From contig NZ_JFJZ01000023.1 in assembly GCF_002115825.1 (NCBI RefSeq), positions 1 to 64,000 of the forward strand: 64,000 nucleotides of DNA. Direction: 5' to 3'. The translations under genes and the position numbers were made by a program. The first letter of the stretch is position 1. Each line of letters starts with the position of its first letter. Origin of the DNA: Thalassospira sp. MCCC 1A01428 (GTDB lineage Bacteria; Pseudomonadota; Alphaproteobacteria; Rhodospirillales; Thalassospiraceae). Below the pieces are notes generated by a model. The model saw only the letters and a list, made by a program, of their open reading frames with translations, had not been told where the DNA came from and did no database searches. Shown here piece by piece: positions 56,101 to 64,000 of the stretch.

Positions 56101-57570
56101 ATGGATGCCGCCTTGTTACGACTGCAACCGATCTTTTTTGTTGTTGGGCTGATGGTAATTATCATCGGTGCTGCGATGTTGATTCCGGCAAGTGTCGATT
56201 TGTATTTCGGAAATCCCGACTGGCTGATTTTTACCCAAGCATCGTTTACCAGCATTGGTCTGGGCGGTATGACCTGTCTTGCCTGCCGGTCTGATATCGG
56301 GCCGCGGGTAACTGCCCGGCAAGGCTATGTTCTGACCGGGTTTTCCTGGATCGCGGTAAGTGTAACCGGTGCGTTGCCATTGTGGTTTTCCTCTCTCGAT
56401 ATCAGCTTTTGCGATGCGGTTTTTGAAACCATTTCCGGGCTGACCACCACCGGATCTACGGTTTTATCCGGGCTTGATACCATGCCACCGGGCCTGCTTT
56501 TGTGGCGGTCCATCCTGCAATGGCTGGGCGGGATTGGCATTATTGTGACGGCCCTTGCCCTGCTGCCGATGATGCGGGTGGGCGGTATGCAGCTGTTTCA
56601 GATGGAAAGTTCGGACAGGTCGGAAAAACTCAGCCCGCGTATGCGCGACATGTGCCTGCAAATCGTGGTGATTTATGCCATGCTGTCGCTGACCTGCATG
56701 GTGTTGTATCGCATTTTCGGTATGACGTGGTTTGAAGCCATCAATCACGCCATGACGACGCTGGCCACTGGCGGGTATTCCACCACCGATCAATCCTTTG
56801 GCAAATTTGCCGGAAACTGGCCCTTGCACTGGGTCGGCACTGTTTTCATGTTTGCCGGGGGGCTGCCCTTTACCGCTTATGCGGTGATGGTGCGTAAACG
56901 CAGCATTCGCGCCCTGTTTGACAACCAGCAAATTCGCCTGTTTTTGTTGGTATCGACCTTTTTTACCATCTTGCTGACCATCCGCCTGATGCAGGTTTCA
57001 AACGATGGTTTATGGGCCAGCTTTACCCTGGCTTCGTTTAATCTGGTGTCGGTCATTACCACCACCGGTTTTGCTTCGGGCGATTATCTGCAATGGGGCC
57101 CGGTTGCGGTTATGCTGTTTTTCTTTGCCACTTTTATTGGCGGCTGTTCGGGGTCTACTGCGGGCGGGTTTAAAATGTTCCGCCTTTATGTTGTGTTTAG
57201 CGGCCTGCGCGCGCATTTCCTGCGCCTGCGCAGCCCCAGTGCCGTTACGGTTAGCTATATTGACCGCAACGAAATCACCAGCGACATTTATAGCGCGGTG
57301 ACGGTTTTTGTTTTCCTGTTAACCATCAGCTATATCGGCGTTACCGTGGCCCTGGGCTTCACCGGGCTGGATCTGATAACCGCCATGAGCGCATCGGCCA
57401 CGGCCCTGGCCAATGTCGGCCCCGGCATGGGGCCAATCATTGGCCCGGCGGGGAATTTTCAAAGTCTGCCGGACGGGGCGAAATGGGTTCTGGATATTGC
57501 CATGGTGCTGGGACGGCTGGAATTTGAAACCTTGCTGGTATTGTTGATGCCCGCCTTTTGGCGTGATTGA
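56101..57570 (+). CDS. trkH: TrkH-family potassium uptake protein (copy 1)
   Basis: About 489 residues with the four M1-P-M2 repeats of TrkH/KtrB. The pore-loop glycines are visible in 'ISGLTTTGSTV', 'TTLATGGYSTTD', 'VITTTGFASGD' and 'ANVGPGMGPIIGP'. It moves K+ into the cell with a TrkA-type subunit. I chose the ATG at 56101, which matches the length of copy 2; an ATG at 56080 adds seven residues. No trkA is in the window. Confidence 0.93.
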   Translation: MDAALLRLQPIFFVVGLMVIIIGAAMLIPASVDLYFGNPDWLIFTQASFTSIGLGGMTCLACRSDIGPRVTARQGYVLTGFSWIAVSVTGALPLWFSSLDISFCDAVFETISGLTTTGSTVLSGLDTMPPGLLLWRSILQWLGGIGIIVTALALLPMMRVGGMQLFQMESSDRSEKLSPRMRDMCLQIVVIYAMLSLTCMVLYRIFGMTWFEAINHAMTTLATGGYSTTDQSFGKFAGNWPLHWVGTVFMFAGGLPFTAYAVMVRKRSIRALFDNQQIRLFLLVSTFFTILLTIRLMQVSNDGLWASFTLASFNLVSVITTTGFASGDYLQWGPVAVMLFFFATFIGGCSGSTAGGFKMFRLYVVFSGLRAHFLRLRSPSAVTVSYIDRNEITSDIYSAVTVFVFLLTISYIGVTVALGFTGLDLITAMSASATALANVGPGMGPIIGPAGNFQSLPDGAKWVLDIAMVLGRLEFETLLVLLMPAFWRD

Positions 57571-57596
57571 TCGCGGATTGGCTGCCGCGCGATCAA
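57567..57596. repeat. Inverted repeat overlapping the trkH copy 1 stop
   Basis: A 9-bp perfect inverted repeat (57567-57575 with 57588-57596). There is no T-tract, so it is not a clear intrinsic terminator. Confidence 0.5.
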
Positions 57597-57670
57597 CAGG
57601 TCTTTGCCCTGTTTTCGCCCCATCGTCGTTTTAGCGTTAAGGTTAGGAATAACCAGAACGGAGGATGACG

Positions 57671-57847
57671 ATGGGAATGATACGTAAAATTATCATCGCC
57701 CTGGCCGCCATGATGGTAACAATGACGCTGGTTGCCTGTGCTCCTGAAATTGGCAGTAAGGACTGGTGCAACAATATGGAACATACGGCCAAAAGCGACT
57801 GGACGGCCAACCAGACCAGTGATTTTGCCAAAAATTGCATGCCCTGA
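57671..57847 (+). CDS. DUF3012 small lipoprotein
   Basis: 58 residues. It has a lipoprotein signal with lipobox 'LVAC', then 'APEIGSKDWCNNM', 'KSDWTANQTSDFAKNC', which is the DUF3012 pattern with two conserved Cys in the mature part. The start is the ATG at 57671 with GGAGG six bases upstream. The function is unknown. It lies between trkH and asd with gaps on both sides. Confidence 0.85.
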   Translation: MGMIRKIIIALAAMMVTMTLVACAPEIGSKDWCNNMEHTAKSDWTANQTSDFAKNCMP

Positions 57848-58080
57848 AAAATCGGGCTTTAAGCAGACTGACACACCCTGATTGAAGAACATTTGTTTTG
57901 TGTTGCGGATGCAACAGGGAACGTTGAGGGATGTTTTGCGTTTTAACGGGCAATCATAGTGCGGGATAACCCGCACGAACCCTGATTTGCGTTATAGTTG
58001 GAAATCCCTATAATGCACGGCCCGTGAATGATCGCGGGGGTCGAAAACGACACAACAAATTACGAGGATAGTCAGATATT

Positions 58081-59085
58081 ATGAGTGCCGAAAATCTCCA
58101 TGTCGGTGTGATCGGCGCAACCGGTGCGGTTGGCGTCGAGCTGATCAACGTTATGTTTGATCGCAATTTTCCTGTGGGTGAACTCACCCTTTTCGCGTCC
58201 GAACGTTCGGCAGGAAAAACATTGGAGACTAAATACGGCACTAAAACCGTGACCCTGTTTTCGGTGGAAGATGCCAAGAAATGCGACATCGTGTTTCTGG
58301 CGGTATCTGGCGATTTTGCCAAGGAATACGGCCCGCAAATCGCGGAAGGTGCCCTTGTGATCGATAATTCATCGGCTTTCCGTCTGCGCGACGATGTGCC
58401 GCTGATTGTGCCTGAAATCAATGGTGACCTTGCCAAAACGGCAAAACTGATTGCCAACCCGAACTGCACCACCGCCATTGCCGCAGTTGCCCTGTGGCCG
58501 CTGCATAAGGCGTTTGGTTTGAAAAAGGTGTTTGTTTCGACCTATCAGGCCGCATCGGGTGCCGGTCAGCCGGGCATGAATGAATTGCGTGAAGGTTTGG
58601 CATCAGGCCTGAAGGGCGAGGAAATCAAGGCGGAAGTATTTTCACATCCGCTGGCTTTCAACGTGATCCCGCATATCGATACCTTCCAGGAAAACGGCTA
58701 TACCCGTGAAGAAATGAAGGTCACCTGGGAAACCCGCAAGATTTTCGGTGTGCCGGATCTGGCGATTTCCTGTACCGCCGTGCGTATCCCGACGGAACGG
58801 ACCCATTCGGAGTCAATCGTGGTTGAAACCGAAAAGCCGGTCACTCCGCAGGCTGCCCGCGATGTGCTGGCAACAGCCAAGGGTGTGAAGCTGGTGGATA
58901 ATCCTGAAAAACTGGAATATCCGATGCCGATCAACGCGACTAAAAAATACGATGTCGAAGTGGGCCGTATTCGCACCAACCTGATCTTCGGGGATCACGG
59001 GCTGGAGCTGTTTGTCGCTGGCGACCAGCTGCTGAAGGGTGCTGCCCTGAACGCCGTGCAGATTGCCGAAGCGTCGATTGCCTAG
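58081..59085 (+). CDS. asd: Aspartate-semialdehyde dehydrogenase
   Basis: 334 residues, the normal length. The NADP site is 'GVIGATGAVGVEL' and the catalytic Cys is residue 129 in 'ANPNCTTA'. The substrate loop is 'TYQAASGAGQPGMNEL'. It reduces aspartyl phosphate to the semialdehyde, feeding lysine/DAP, threonine and methionine. It is a single gene with a terminator. dapD and dapE lie elsewhere in the window. Confidence 0.97.
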   Translation: MSAENLHVGVIGATGAVGVELINVMFDRNFPVGELTLFASERSAGKTLETKYGTKTVTLFSVEDAKKCDIVFLAVSGDFAKEYGPQIAEGALVIDNSSAFRLRDDVPLIVPEINGDLAKTAKLIANPNCTTAIAAVALWPLHKAFGLKKVFVSTYQAASGAGQPGMNELREGLASGLKGEEIKAEVFSHPLAFNVIPHIDTFQENGYTREEMKVTWETRKIFGVPDLAISCTAVRIPTERTHSESIVVETEKPVTPQAARDVLATAKGVKLVDNPEKLEYPMPINATKKYDVEVGRIRTNLIFGDHGLELFVAGDQLLKGAALNAVQIAEASIA

Positions 59086-59121
59086 GTTTTATATTTTGGT
59101 GCCTTGGCACTGTTGATACGG

Positions 59122-59160
59122 AAATGGCCCCGCAAGTTGATTGCCGGGGCCATTTTTTTA
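59122..59160 (+). terminator. Intrinsic terminator after asd
   Basis: AATGGCCCC pairs with GGGGCCATT (59123-59131 and 59145-59153), followed by seven T. It is about 40 bases past the asd stop codon. Confidence 0.93.
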
Positions 59161-59211
59161 TCTTCAACCATGCAAGATGACTGATTGATTGGTATGGAAG
59201 CGAGGCTTTGA

Positions 59212-60660
59212 TCAGGCCTGTGAAATATGGTCGCGCCCCGCATTCTTGGAACTGTAAAGTGCCTGATCAACGCGATTAATGATCGAGGAGAGCGTTTCAC
59301 TGTCGCGATATTCGGTTACACCGGCGCTGATGGTAAGCTGAATATTTTCCCGGCCAAACCGTACCCCGTTTTGACGGATCATGTCGGCGATGGCACGTGC
59401 AAGCTGCATGGCGCTACTTCTGTCACGGCCAGGCAACAGAATGACAAATTCGTCACCGCCCCAGCGGCACAGGGTATCTTCCTCGTGAATAAGGCTTCGG
59501 ATCATGCTGGCGACATCGCGCAGCGCGGCATCTCCGCCGGGGTGGCCAAAGGTGTCGTTGATTTCCTTGAACTGATCCAGGTCCATACAGATCATGGAAA
59601 GGGGGTCTTTGCGGCGGCGGCAAACCTTGGTTACTTTTTCAAATACCAGGTCAAATACCTGCCGGTTACAGGCTGATGTCAGCTTGTCATAGGATGCCAG
59701 TTCTTCTAACCGTCGCTGGTAGCCCCGAATGGTGAAATAGGCCGTAAAACCAACCAGAACAGTAATAAAAAGCGAAATGGCGATATTGATTAGCAGGGTA
59801 TTTTCAATGCGCTGATCGCCAAGCTGTTCGTGTTGTTCGACCAATAATAACCAGCCAAATTCCGGCACCAGTCGGCTATTGACGAAAATGGTCTGGGTGC
59901 CGTCATTGTAACTAACCGATGTGCCTGGTGATGTCAGGATCTGGGTTGCCAGCGGGCGAATACTTTTATGGGCCTGTAAGGTGCGGTCATTGCCAAAATC
60001 GCTGCCATGCAGGGTGATGTTGCCTTCGCGATCGGAAAAATAAATCGTACGACCATAGCGCTGCTGATAGGTTTCGATCAGGTTGGTGACAGAATTGACT
60101 GCCAACCCAACCCCGGTCACACCAATAACCTTACCTTCGTAATCACGCACCTGATAATTGACGAAAATTGTTAACCGCGATCGATCTGCCGTGTCGTGGT
60201 CAACATTGATTTCGTAAGGGTCCTTCATGTTCAGGGCATTGAAATACCATGAATCATCGGGGTTATCCGCCGATACCTGCTTTAGGATGCCACTGGTATG
60301 ATAATAGTTTTTGGTTTTATCCGAGACAAAAAACGCCGTTACCGTGCCATAGCGTTTCTGGATTTCGCTTAAATACCGTGTGACCAGTTTGGAATCCTGT
60401 TCGCCATTCAGCGTCCAGTCGCGAAAGAACGTGTCATGCGCCATCAGGGACGAAATGAAGATCGGCTGCAACAAATCACGCTGGATTTCGGAATAGATAT
60501 TATCGCTGGTAAGCGGCAGTGTGCTTTCAGCGATTTGTTCTTGCAGGGAATCGCGGGCAACATAAAAGCTGACAAAGCTGGTTGTTAGAAACCCAATCCC
60601 CAACAGGACACACAGGATAAGGGCAAAATGTAGCTTTCTTCCCGGCACTTCGGATTCCAT
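59212..60660 (-). CDS. Membrane diguanylate cyclase, Cache-GGDEF
   Basis: About 482 residues. Membrane helices at about 12-35 and 285-310 enclose a periplasmic dCache sensor (about 40-280). The C-terminal GGDEF domain (about 325-480) has an intact signature in 'CRWGGDEFVILLP' and the substrate-site 'DLDQFKEINDTFGH'. The product is c-di-GMP. The allosteric RxxD I-site before the signature is not seen (HEED there). I chose the Met at 60660; an upstream ATG at 60702 adds 14 residues. It converges on asd. Confidence 0.9.
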   Translation of the reverse strand: MESEVPGRKLHFALILCVLLGIGFLTTSFVSFYVARDSLQEQIAESTLPLTSDNIYSEIQRDLLQPIFISSLMAHDTFFRDWTLNGEQDSKLVTRYLSEIQKRYGTVTAFFVSDKTKNYYHTSGILKQVSADNPDDSWYFNALNMKDPYEINVDHDTADRSRLTIFVNYQVRDYEGKVIGVTGVGLAVNSVTNLIETYQQRYGRTIYFSDREGNITLHGSDFGNDRTLQAHKSIRPLATQILTSPGTSVSYNDGTQTIFVNSRLVPEFGWLLLVEQHEQLGDQRIENTLLINIAISLFITVLVGFTAYFTIRGYQRRLEELASYDKLTSACNRQVFDLVFEKVTKVCRRRKDPLSMICMDLDQFKEINDTFGHPGGDAALRDVASMIRSLIHEEDTLCRWGGDEFVILLPGRDRSSAMQLARAIADMIRQNGVRFGRENIQLTISAGVTEYRDSETLSSIINRVDQALYSSKNAGRDHISQA

Positions 60661-60794
60661 CTGGTTACAAAACGGGCGCGCACACCATAAACGCAGCACC
60701 AATATTTCGCGGATTTGTAATGTATTTGAAAATGCTACTTAACACCATCGTCGTTTTATTATTCGTAATGATAGCACAGCGTTTTTTTGGATGG

Positions 60795-60832
60795 AAAAAT
60801 CCCGGCACAGTTGTTTTGCACCGGGATTTTTC
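60795..60832 (-). terminator. Intrinsic terminator after purU
   Basis: AAAATCCCGG pairs with CCGGGATTTT (60796-60805 with 60821-60830) and has T-tracts on both sides. It lies between purU and the diguanylate cyclase gene and can act on the minus strand. Confidence 0.85.
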
Positions 60833-60863
60833 TACTTTTTTTAAAGGTCGGGCCGAATTTTCC

Positions 60864-61730
60864 TTAGCGCCGGAAAATAACGGTTTTGCTGTCATTGCGA
60901 AAAACCCGGTGTTCGCAATGCATTTGAATGGCACGTGAAAACACGACAGATTCAATATCGCGACCAATTTCAACCATGTCTTCGGCCGTCATGGTGTGGT
61001 CGACACGTTCTACTGCCTGATGAATGATCGGGCCTTCATCAAGGTCGGCAGTTACGTAATGTGCGGTCCCGCCAATCAGTTTGACCCCGCGTTTATGCGC
61101 CTGATGATAGGGCTTTGCCCCTTTGAAGCTGGGCAGGAATGAGTGATGGATATTAATGCAGCGCCCTTCAAGTTCGCGGCACAGGTCAGTCGAAAGCACT
61201 TGCATATAGCGCGCCAGCCCGACCAGGTCGGCCTTGTGTTCGCTGATCACGTCGATCAGTTTGTTTTCCTGCTCGGCCTTGTTTTCACGGTTGACCGGCA
61301 AATGGTAATAGGGAATGCCGTTCCACTCGACAATGCCGCGCATGTCTTCGTGGTTGGAAATAATTGCCGGAATTTCGATGTGTAAATTATTGGAGGCAAC
61401 CCGGTGCAGCATGTCATTCAGGCAATGGCCGAATTTGGATACCAGCAAAATAACGCGTGGTTTGCGGAAATAGTCGTGCAGTTGCCAGTTCATTGAAAAA
61501 CGGGCGCCAATCGGGGCGAATTTTTCTTTAAATTCGGCTTCGGTGCGAAGGGCGCGACCGGCCTCAAACTTTACCCGCATGAAAAAGCGTTTGCTTTCAG
61601 GGTCGCCAAACTGTTCCAGTTTGGTCACAAAGGCCCCTTCATCAGCCAGAAAACTGGTGACATTGGCAACGATGCCAAAGGTGTCGGGGCAGGTAATGGT
61701 CAGAATAAAGGTTTTTGAAAGTTCGGACAT
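60864..61730 (-). CDS. purU: Formyltetrahydrofolate deformylase
   Basis: 288 residues. An N-terminal ACT domain (about 8-85, 'TCPDTFGIVANVTSFLADEGAFV') is followed by a formyltransferase-fold domain (about 90-285). The motifs 'NIHHSFLPSFKGAKPYHQA' and 'TAHYVTADLDEGPII' carry the catalytic Asn, His and Asp. It hydrolyses 10-formyl-THF to THF and formate, balancing one-carbon pools. The ACT domain senses glycine or methionine in E. coli. Confidence 0.96.
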   Translation of the reverse strand: MSELSKTFILTITCPDTFGIVANVTSFLADEGAFVTKLEQFGDPESKRFFMRVKFEAGRALRTEAEFKEKFAPIGARFSMNWQLHDYFRKPRVILLVSKFGHCLNDMLHRVASNNLHIEIPAIISNHEDMRGIVEWNGIPYYHLPVNRENKAEQENKLIDVISEHKADLVGLARYMQVLSTDLCRELEGRCINIHHSFLPSFKGAKPYHQAHKRGVKLIGGTAHYVTADLDEGPIIHQAVERVDHTMTAEDMVEIGRDIESVVFSRAIQMHCEHRVFRNDSKTVIFRR

Positions 61731-62353
61731 TTCCGCTGCGGCTTTCGGTTGGTAATGCTGTGTGACCTTGCGATATAGCGGCTGGCTGACCTGCTGCCAA
61801 CCCGCTATTGGCGCGAAAGTGTTTTGTCCGGCAGCGAAACCGGCATTCTGTATGTGAATAACGTATGATCAGGGGCGAAATGATGCTTTTTTATGTGTTG
61901 CGGGGTTGGAATGTTGCAATGCGGGGCAAAACCCGACCGATGTGCAGGTAAATGGCCTGTGATGGCGGCAAGGCCGGGGAAAAAACTGGACATTGCCGGG
62001 ACTTTGCCCAAGAATCCGCCGCCGGAAAGCGCGGAACCATGCGCCATGAAGCCCGCTATGGCCGAGGTACCCCAACCGGAGCATCAGAATGGTCCGAAAC
62101 GAATTTGAGCCAAAACTTGCCTCGTTTGTGCGGGACACATGCGTTGACTGTGTTATCGGGCACAAGGGCTGTGTTGGCTGATTTTGTGATATCCGGGGTG
62201 GTGAGCCAAACTGGTTGTTCTGGCCCTGTCAAATTTTATGCAGGAATGTGGGCAGTGCCCGGACGGGCGGGATTTAAACGGGCATTGCACCAGACGGTGT
62301 AATGTGCGCAAAACAGGGCCGCATGTGCCAACAGGGGAAGACGGGGCTATTCA
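61731..62353. other. Long intergenic region, 623 bases
   Basis: No gene supported. It separates purU (minus) from trkH copy 2 (plus). Open frames here (61805-62047, 61893-62108 and 61952-62302) show no domain and no typical start. I see no tRNA and no clear RNA structure. It is the longest gap in the window. Confidence 0.5.
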
Positions 62354-63802
62354 TTGATCGATTTTCGACCAATCCTTTTTATTATTGGCATTTTGCTGGC
62401 AACCCTTGCCATTGGCATGATTGTTCCGGCCCTGGTCGATCTGTATTACGGGCATCCCGACTGGTTGGTATTTTCGGCGGCCTCGGCTGTTTCGCTGTTT
62501 ATTGGCGGGGCGCTGGTCATGATGAACCGCACAGAAAAACTGCGCATGACATCGCGCCAGGCCTTTATCCTGACCACGGCAAGCTGGCTGGTTCTTACCG
62601 CGGTATCCGCCCTGCCATTTTCATTTTCAAATATGAATATGAGCTATACCGACGCCTTTTTCGAGGCGATGTCGGGTATTTCCACCACGGGTTCGACGGT
62701 GATGGTCGGGCTTGATACGGCGCCGCCGGGCATTTTGCTGTGGCGCGCACTTTTGCAATGGCTGGGCGGGATCGGTATTATCGTGATGGCAATTGCCGTT
62801 ATGCCGATGTTGCGGGTGGGCGGCATGCAGCTTTTTCGCATGGAAAATTCCGATAAATCGGACAAGGCCTTTCCCCGCGCCACACAGATTGCGATGGGTA
62901 TTTTTACCCTGTATGTCGCCTTTACCGTGATCTGGACATTTTTGTTGTGGTGGGCGGGCATGTCATTTTTTGATGCGATTGCGCATGCCATGACCACCAT
63001 CGCCACTGGCGGTTTTTCGACCAAGGATGCATCGGTCGGATATTACGATAATCCTTTGATCGATGTGATTATCACGCTGGGCATGACGACCGGGGCGCTG
63101 CCGTTTTTGCTGTATTTGCAAACCTTGCGCGGGCGGCCCTTGTCGCTGTTTCGCGATTCCCAGGTGCGCTGGTTTGTCACCCTTGCCCTGACCATTATCC
63201 TGAGTGTCGCGTTCTGGCACAGCGAGGTCAATGGGGTCGGGTTCTGGACAGCTTTGCGGTTTTCATCGTTCAATATCATTTCGGTAATGACCGGGACCGG
63301 CTTTGCGACAACCGATTATGGTTTGTGGGGCGCCTTTGCGGTTGCTGTGTTCTTTTTTGTGATGTTCGTTGGCGGCTGTGCAGGGTCGACGACCTGTGGT
63401 GTTAAAATTTTCCGGCTACAGGTTCTTTACGAAATTGCCAAAATTCAGCTGAACCATATGCTGCGTCCGCACGGGGTTTTCATTGCCTATTATAATGGTA
63501 AACCCCTGACCGAAGATGTCACCGAATCGGTGCTAAGCTTTTTCTTTCTGTTTGTATTTTGTTTTGTGGTTCTGGCCGCAGGCCTTGGGGCAATGGGGCT
63601 GGATTTTGTGACGGCTATTTCAAGTGCCGGTACGGCAATTGCCAATGTCGGGCCGGGCCTGGGGCCAATTGTCGGGCCATCGGGCAATTTTGCGACATTG
63701 CCTGACGGCGCAAAATGGATGATGTCGGTCGGGATGTTGATTGGGCGACTGGAAGTTTTCACTGTGCTGATTTTGCTTTCGCCTGATTTTTGGCGTGACT
63801 AG
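62354..63802 (+). CDS. trkH: TrkH-family potassium uptake protein (copy 2)
   Basis: 482 residues with four pore repeats: 'MSGISTTGSTV', 'TIATGGFSTKD', 'VMTGTGFATTD' and 'ANVGPGLGPIVGP'. It is clearly a paralogue of the copy 6.3 kb upstream, with matching organisation throughout ('LQWLGGIGIIV', 'MPMLRVGGMQLF', 'MENSDKSDKAFPRA'). The start is a TTG at 62354 after a G-rich stretch; no better ATG exists. It ends at a strong terminator. Confidence 0.93.
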   Translation: MIDFRPILFIIGILLATLAIGMIVPALVDLYYGHPDWLVFSAASAVSLFIGGALVMMNRTEKLRMTSRQAFILTTASWLVLTAVSALPFSFSNMNMSYTDAFFEAMSGISTTGSTVMVGLDTAPPGILLWRALLQWLGGIGIIVMAIAVMPMLRVGGMQLFRMENSDKSDKAFPRATQIAMGIFTLYVAFTVIWTFLLWWAGMSFFDAIAHAMTTIATGGFSTKDASVGYYDNPLIDVIITLGMTTGALPFLLYLQTLRGRPLSLFRDSQVRWFVTLALTIILSVAFWHSEVNGVGFWTALRFSSFNIISVMTGTGFATTDYGLWGAFAVAVFFFVMFVGGCAGSTTCGVKIFRLQVLYEIAKIQLNHMLRPHGVFIAYYNGKPLTEDVTESVLSFFFLFVFCFVVLAAGLGAMGLDFVTAISSAGTAIANVGPGLGPIVGPSGNFATLPDGAKWMMSVGMLIGRLEVFTVLILLSPDFWRD

Positions 63803-63945
63803 GCTGTGGCCTGTTAATGGCAGTCATCTATTCGTCTTTATGGTCAAAAATCCTAATGCCTTCATGTGTCGCAATATGCCGTTTTTGTCTTGGGCATGCT
63901 TTGAATTTCAAATAATGAAATTTACATGCGACTATGGAAATCAAG

Positions 63946-63981
63946 AAAACCTCGCCAGATTGCCCGGCGAGGTTTTTCTTT
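63946..63981 (+). terminator. Intrinsic terminator after trkH copy 2
   Basis: AACCTCGCC (63948-63956) pairs with GGCGAGGTT (63966-63974), followed by TTTCTTTT. It is about 145 bases past the trkH stop codon. Confidence 0.85.
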
Positions 63982-64000
63982 TGGATGCCTGTCGGGGAGC

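Noticed and set aside
61952-62302. 116-codon plus-strand frame in the purU-trkH gap
   Set aside because: Its composition is not protein-like, with no motif and no ribosome-binding site.
1-64000. CRISPR array, IS element, prophage or toxin-antitoxin locus
   Set aside because: No regularly spaced repeats, transposase or integrase motifs, or phage structural genes were seen anywhere in the window.

Overview
This 64 kb window looks like ordinary chromosome from an alphaproteobacterium of the Rhodospirillales type. A marine Thalassospira-like organism is my best guess. The evidence is a moderate GC content, the ffs-dnaX-ybaB-recR block, a fused trpE(G) with a Trp-rich leader peptide, ubiE-ubiB, dapD/dapE, ATP-type pckA, and many c-di-GMP and chemotaxis proteins. 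The genus is inferred from gene content and style only. I see no IS element, prophage, CRISPR array or rRNA operon. Coding density is high and most genes sit in short operons closed by clear intrinsic terminators.

Layout. 0-5 kb: a secreted DUF4139 protein, a stand-alone fliW, and a Crp/Fnr regulator overlapping a membrane class III nucleotide cyclase. 5-8.3 kb, minus strand: ffs (SRP RNA), dnaX, ybaB, recR. 8.4-12.3 kb: nudC, a periplasmic solute-binding protein, a LysR-DUF1636 overlapping pair and a divergent GST. 12.4-16.8 kb, minus strand: a thioredoxin-like/2OG-Fe(II) oxygenase, dapE, dapD and a HAD pyrimidine nucleotidase. 17-28 kb: an EAL protein, a second solute-binding protein, pckA, a HugZ-like protein, then a REC-DUF3369-GGDEF-EAL regulator overlapping a histidine kinase broken by an in-frame amber codon, a DUF1289 protein and a CsbD protein. 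28.4-36.6 kb: a SpoU-type RNA methyltransferase, trpE(G) with a complete attenuator (trpL), a Kv-type channel, an isolated trpF, ubiE-ubiB and a GNAT protein. 36.6-48.8 kb: a LysR/hydrolase divergent pair, an MCP, a TPR/glycosyltransferase-like protein, a cluster of a small exported protein, an M48 lipoprotein and a CHASE2 membrane protein, then gpt and a sorbosone-dehydrogenase-family protein. 48.9-54.9 kb: tRNA-Gly(CCC), a Fur box, FecI-type sigma, FecR, STN-TonB receptor and PepSY membrane protein, together an iron-uptake locus. 54.9-64 kb: an SNase-like protein, two TrkH paralogues, a DUF3012 lipopeptide, asd, a dCache-GGDEF cyclase and purU.

How the genes work together. Three lysine/diaminopimelate genes (asd, dapD, dapE) and two tryptophan genes (trpE(G), trpF) are present but not all clustered. 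Four c-di-GMP or cNMP signalling proteins are spread through the window. The iron locus has the usual order: Fur represses fecI, and FecR together with the receptor's signalling domain activates it.

The strongest non-routine observations are the trp attenuator, whose predicted transcript starts exactly at the trpL AUG; the amber-interrupted histidine kinase coupled to an EAL regulator; the likely frameshifted N-terminus of the 2OG oxygenase; the Crp-cyclase overlap; and the CHASE2/M48 cluster of unknown function. I did not find a convincing new defence or mobile system.
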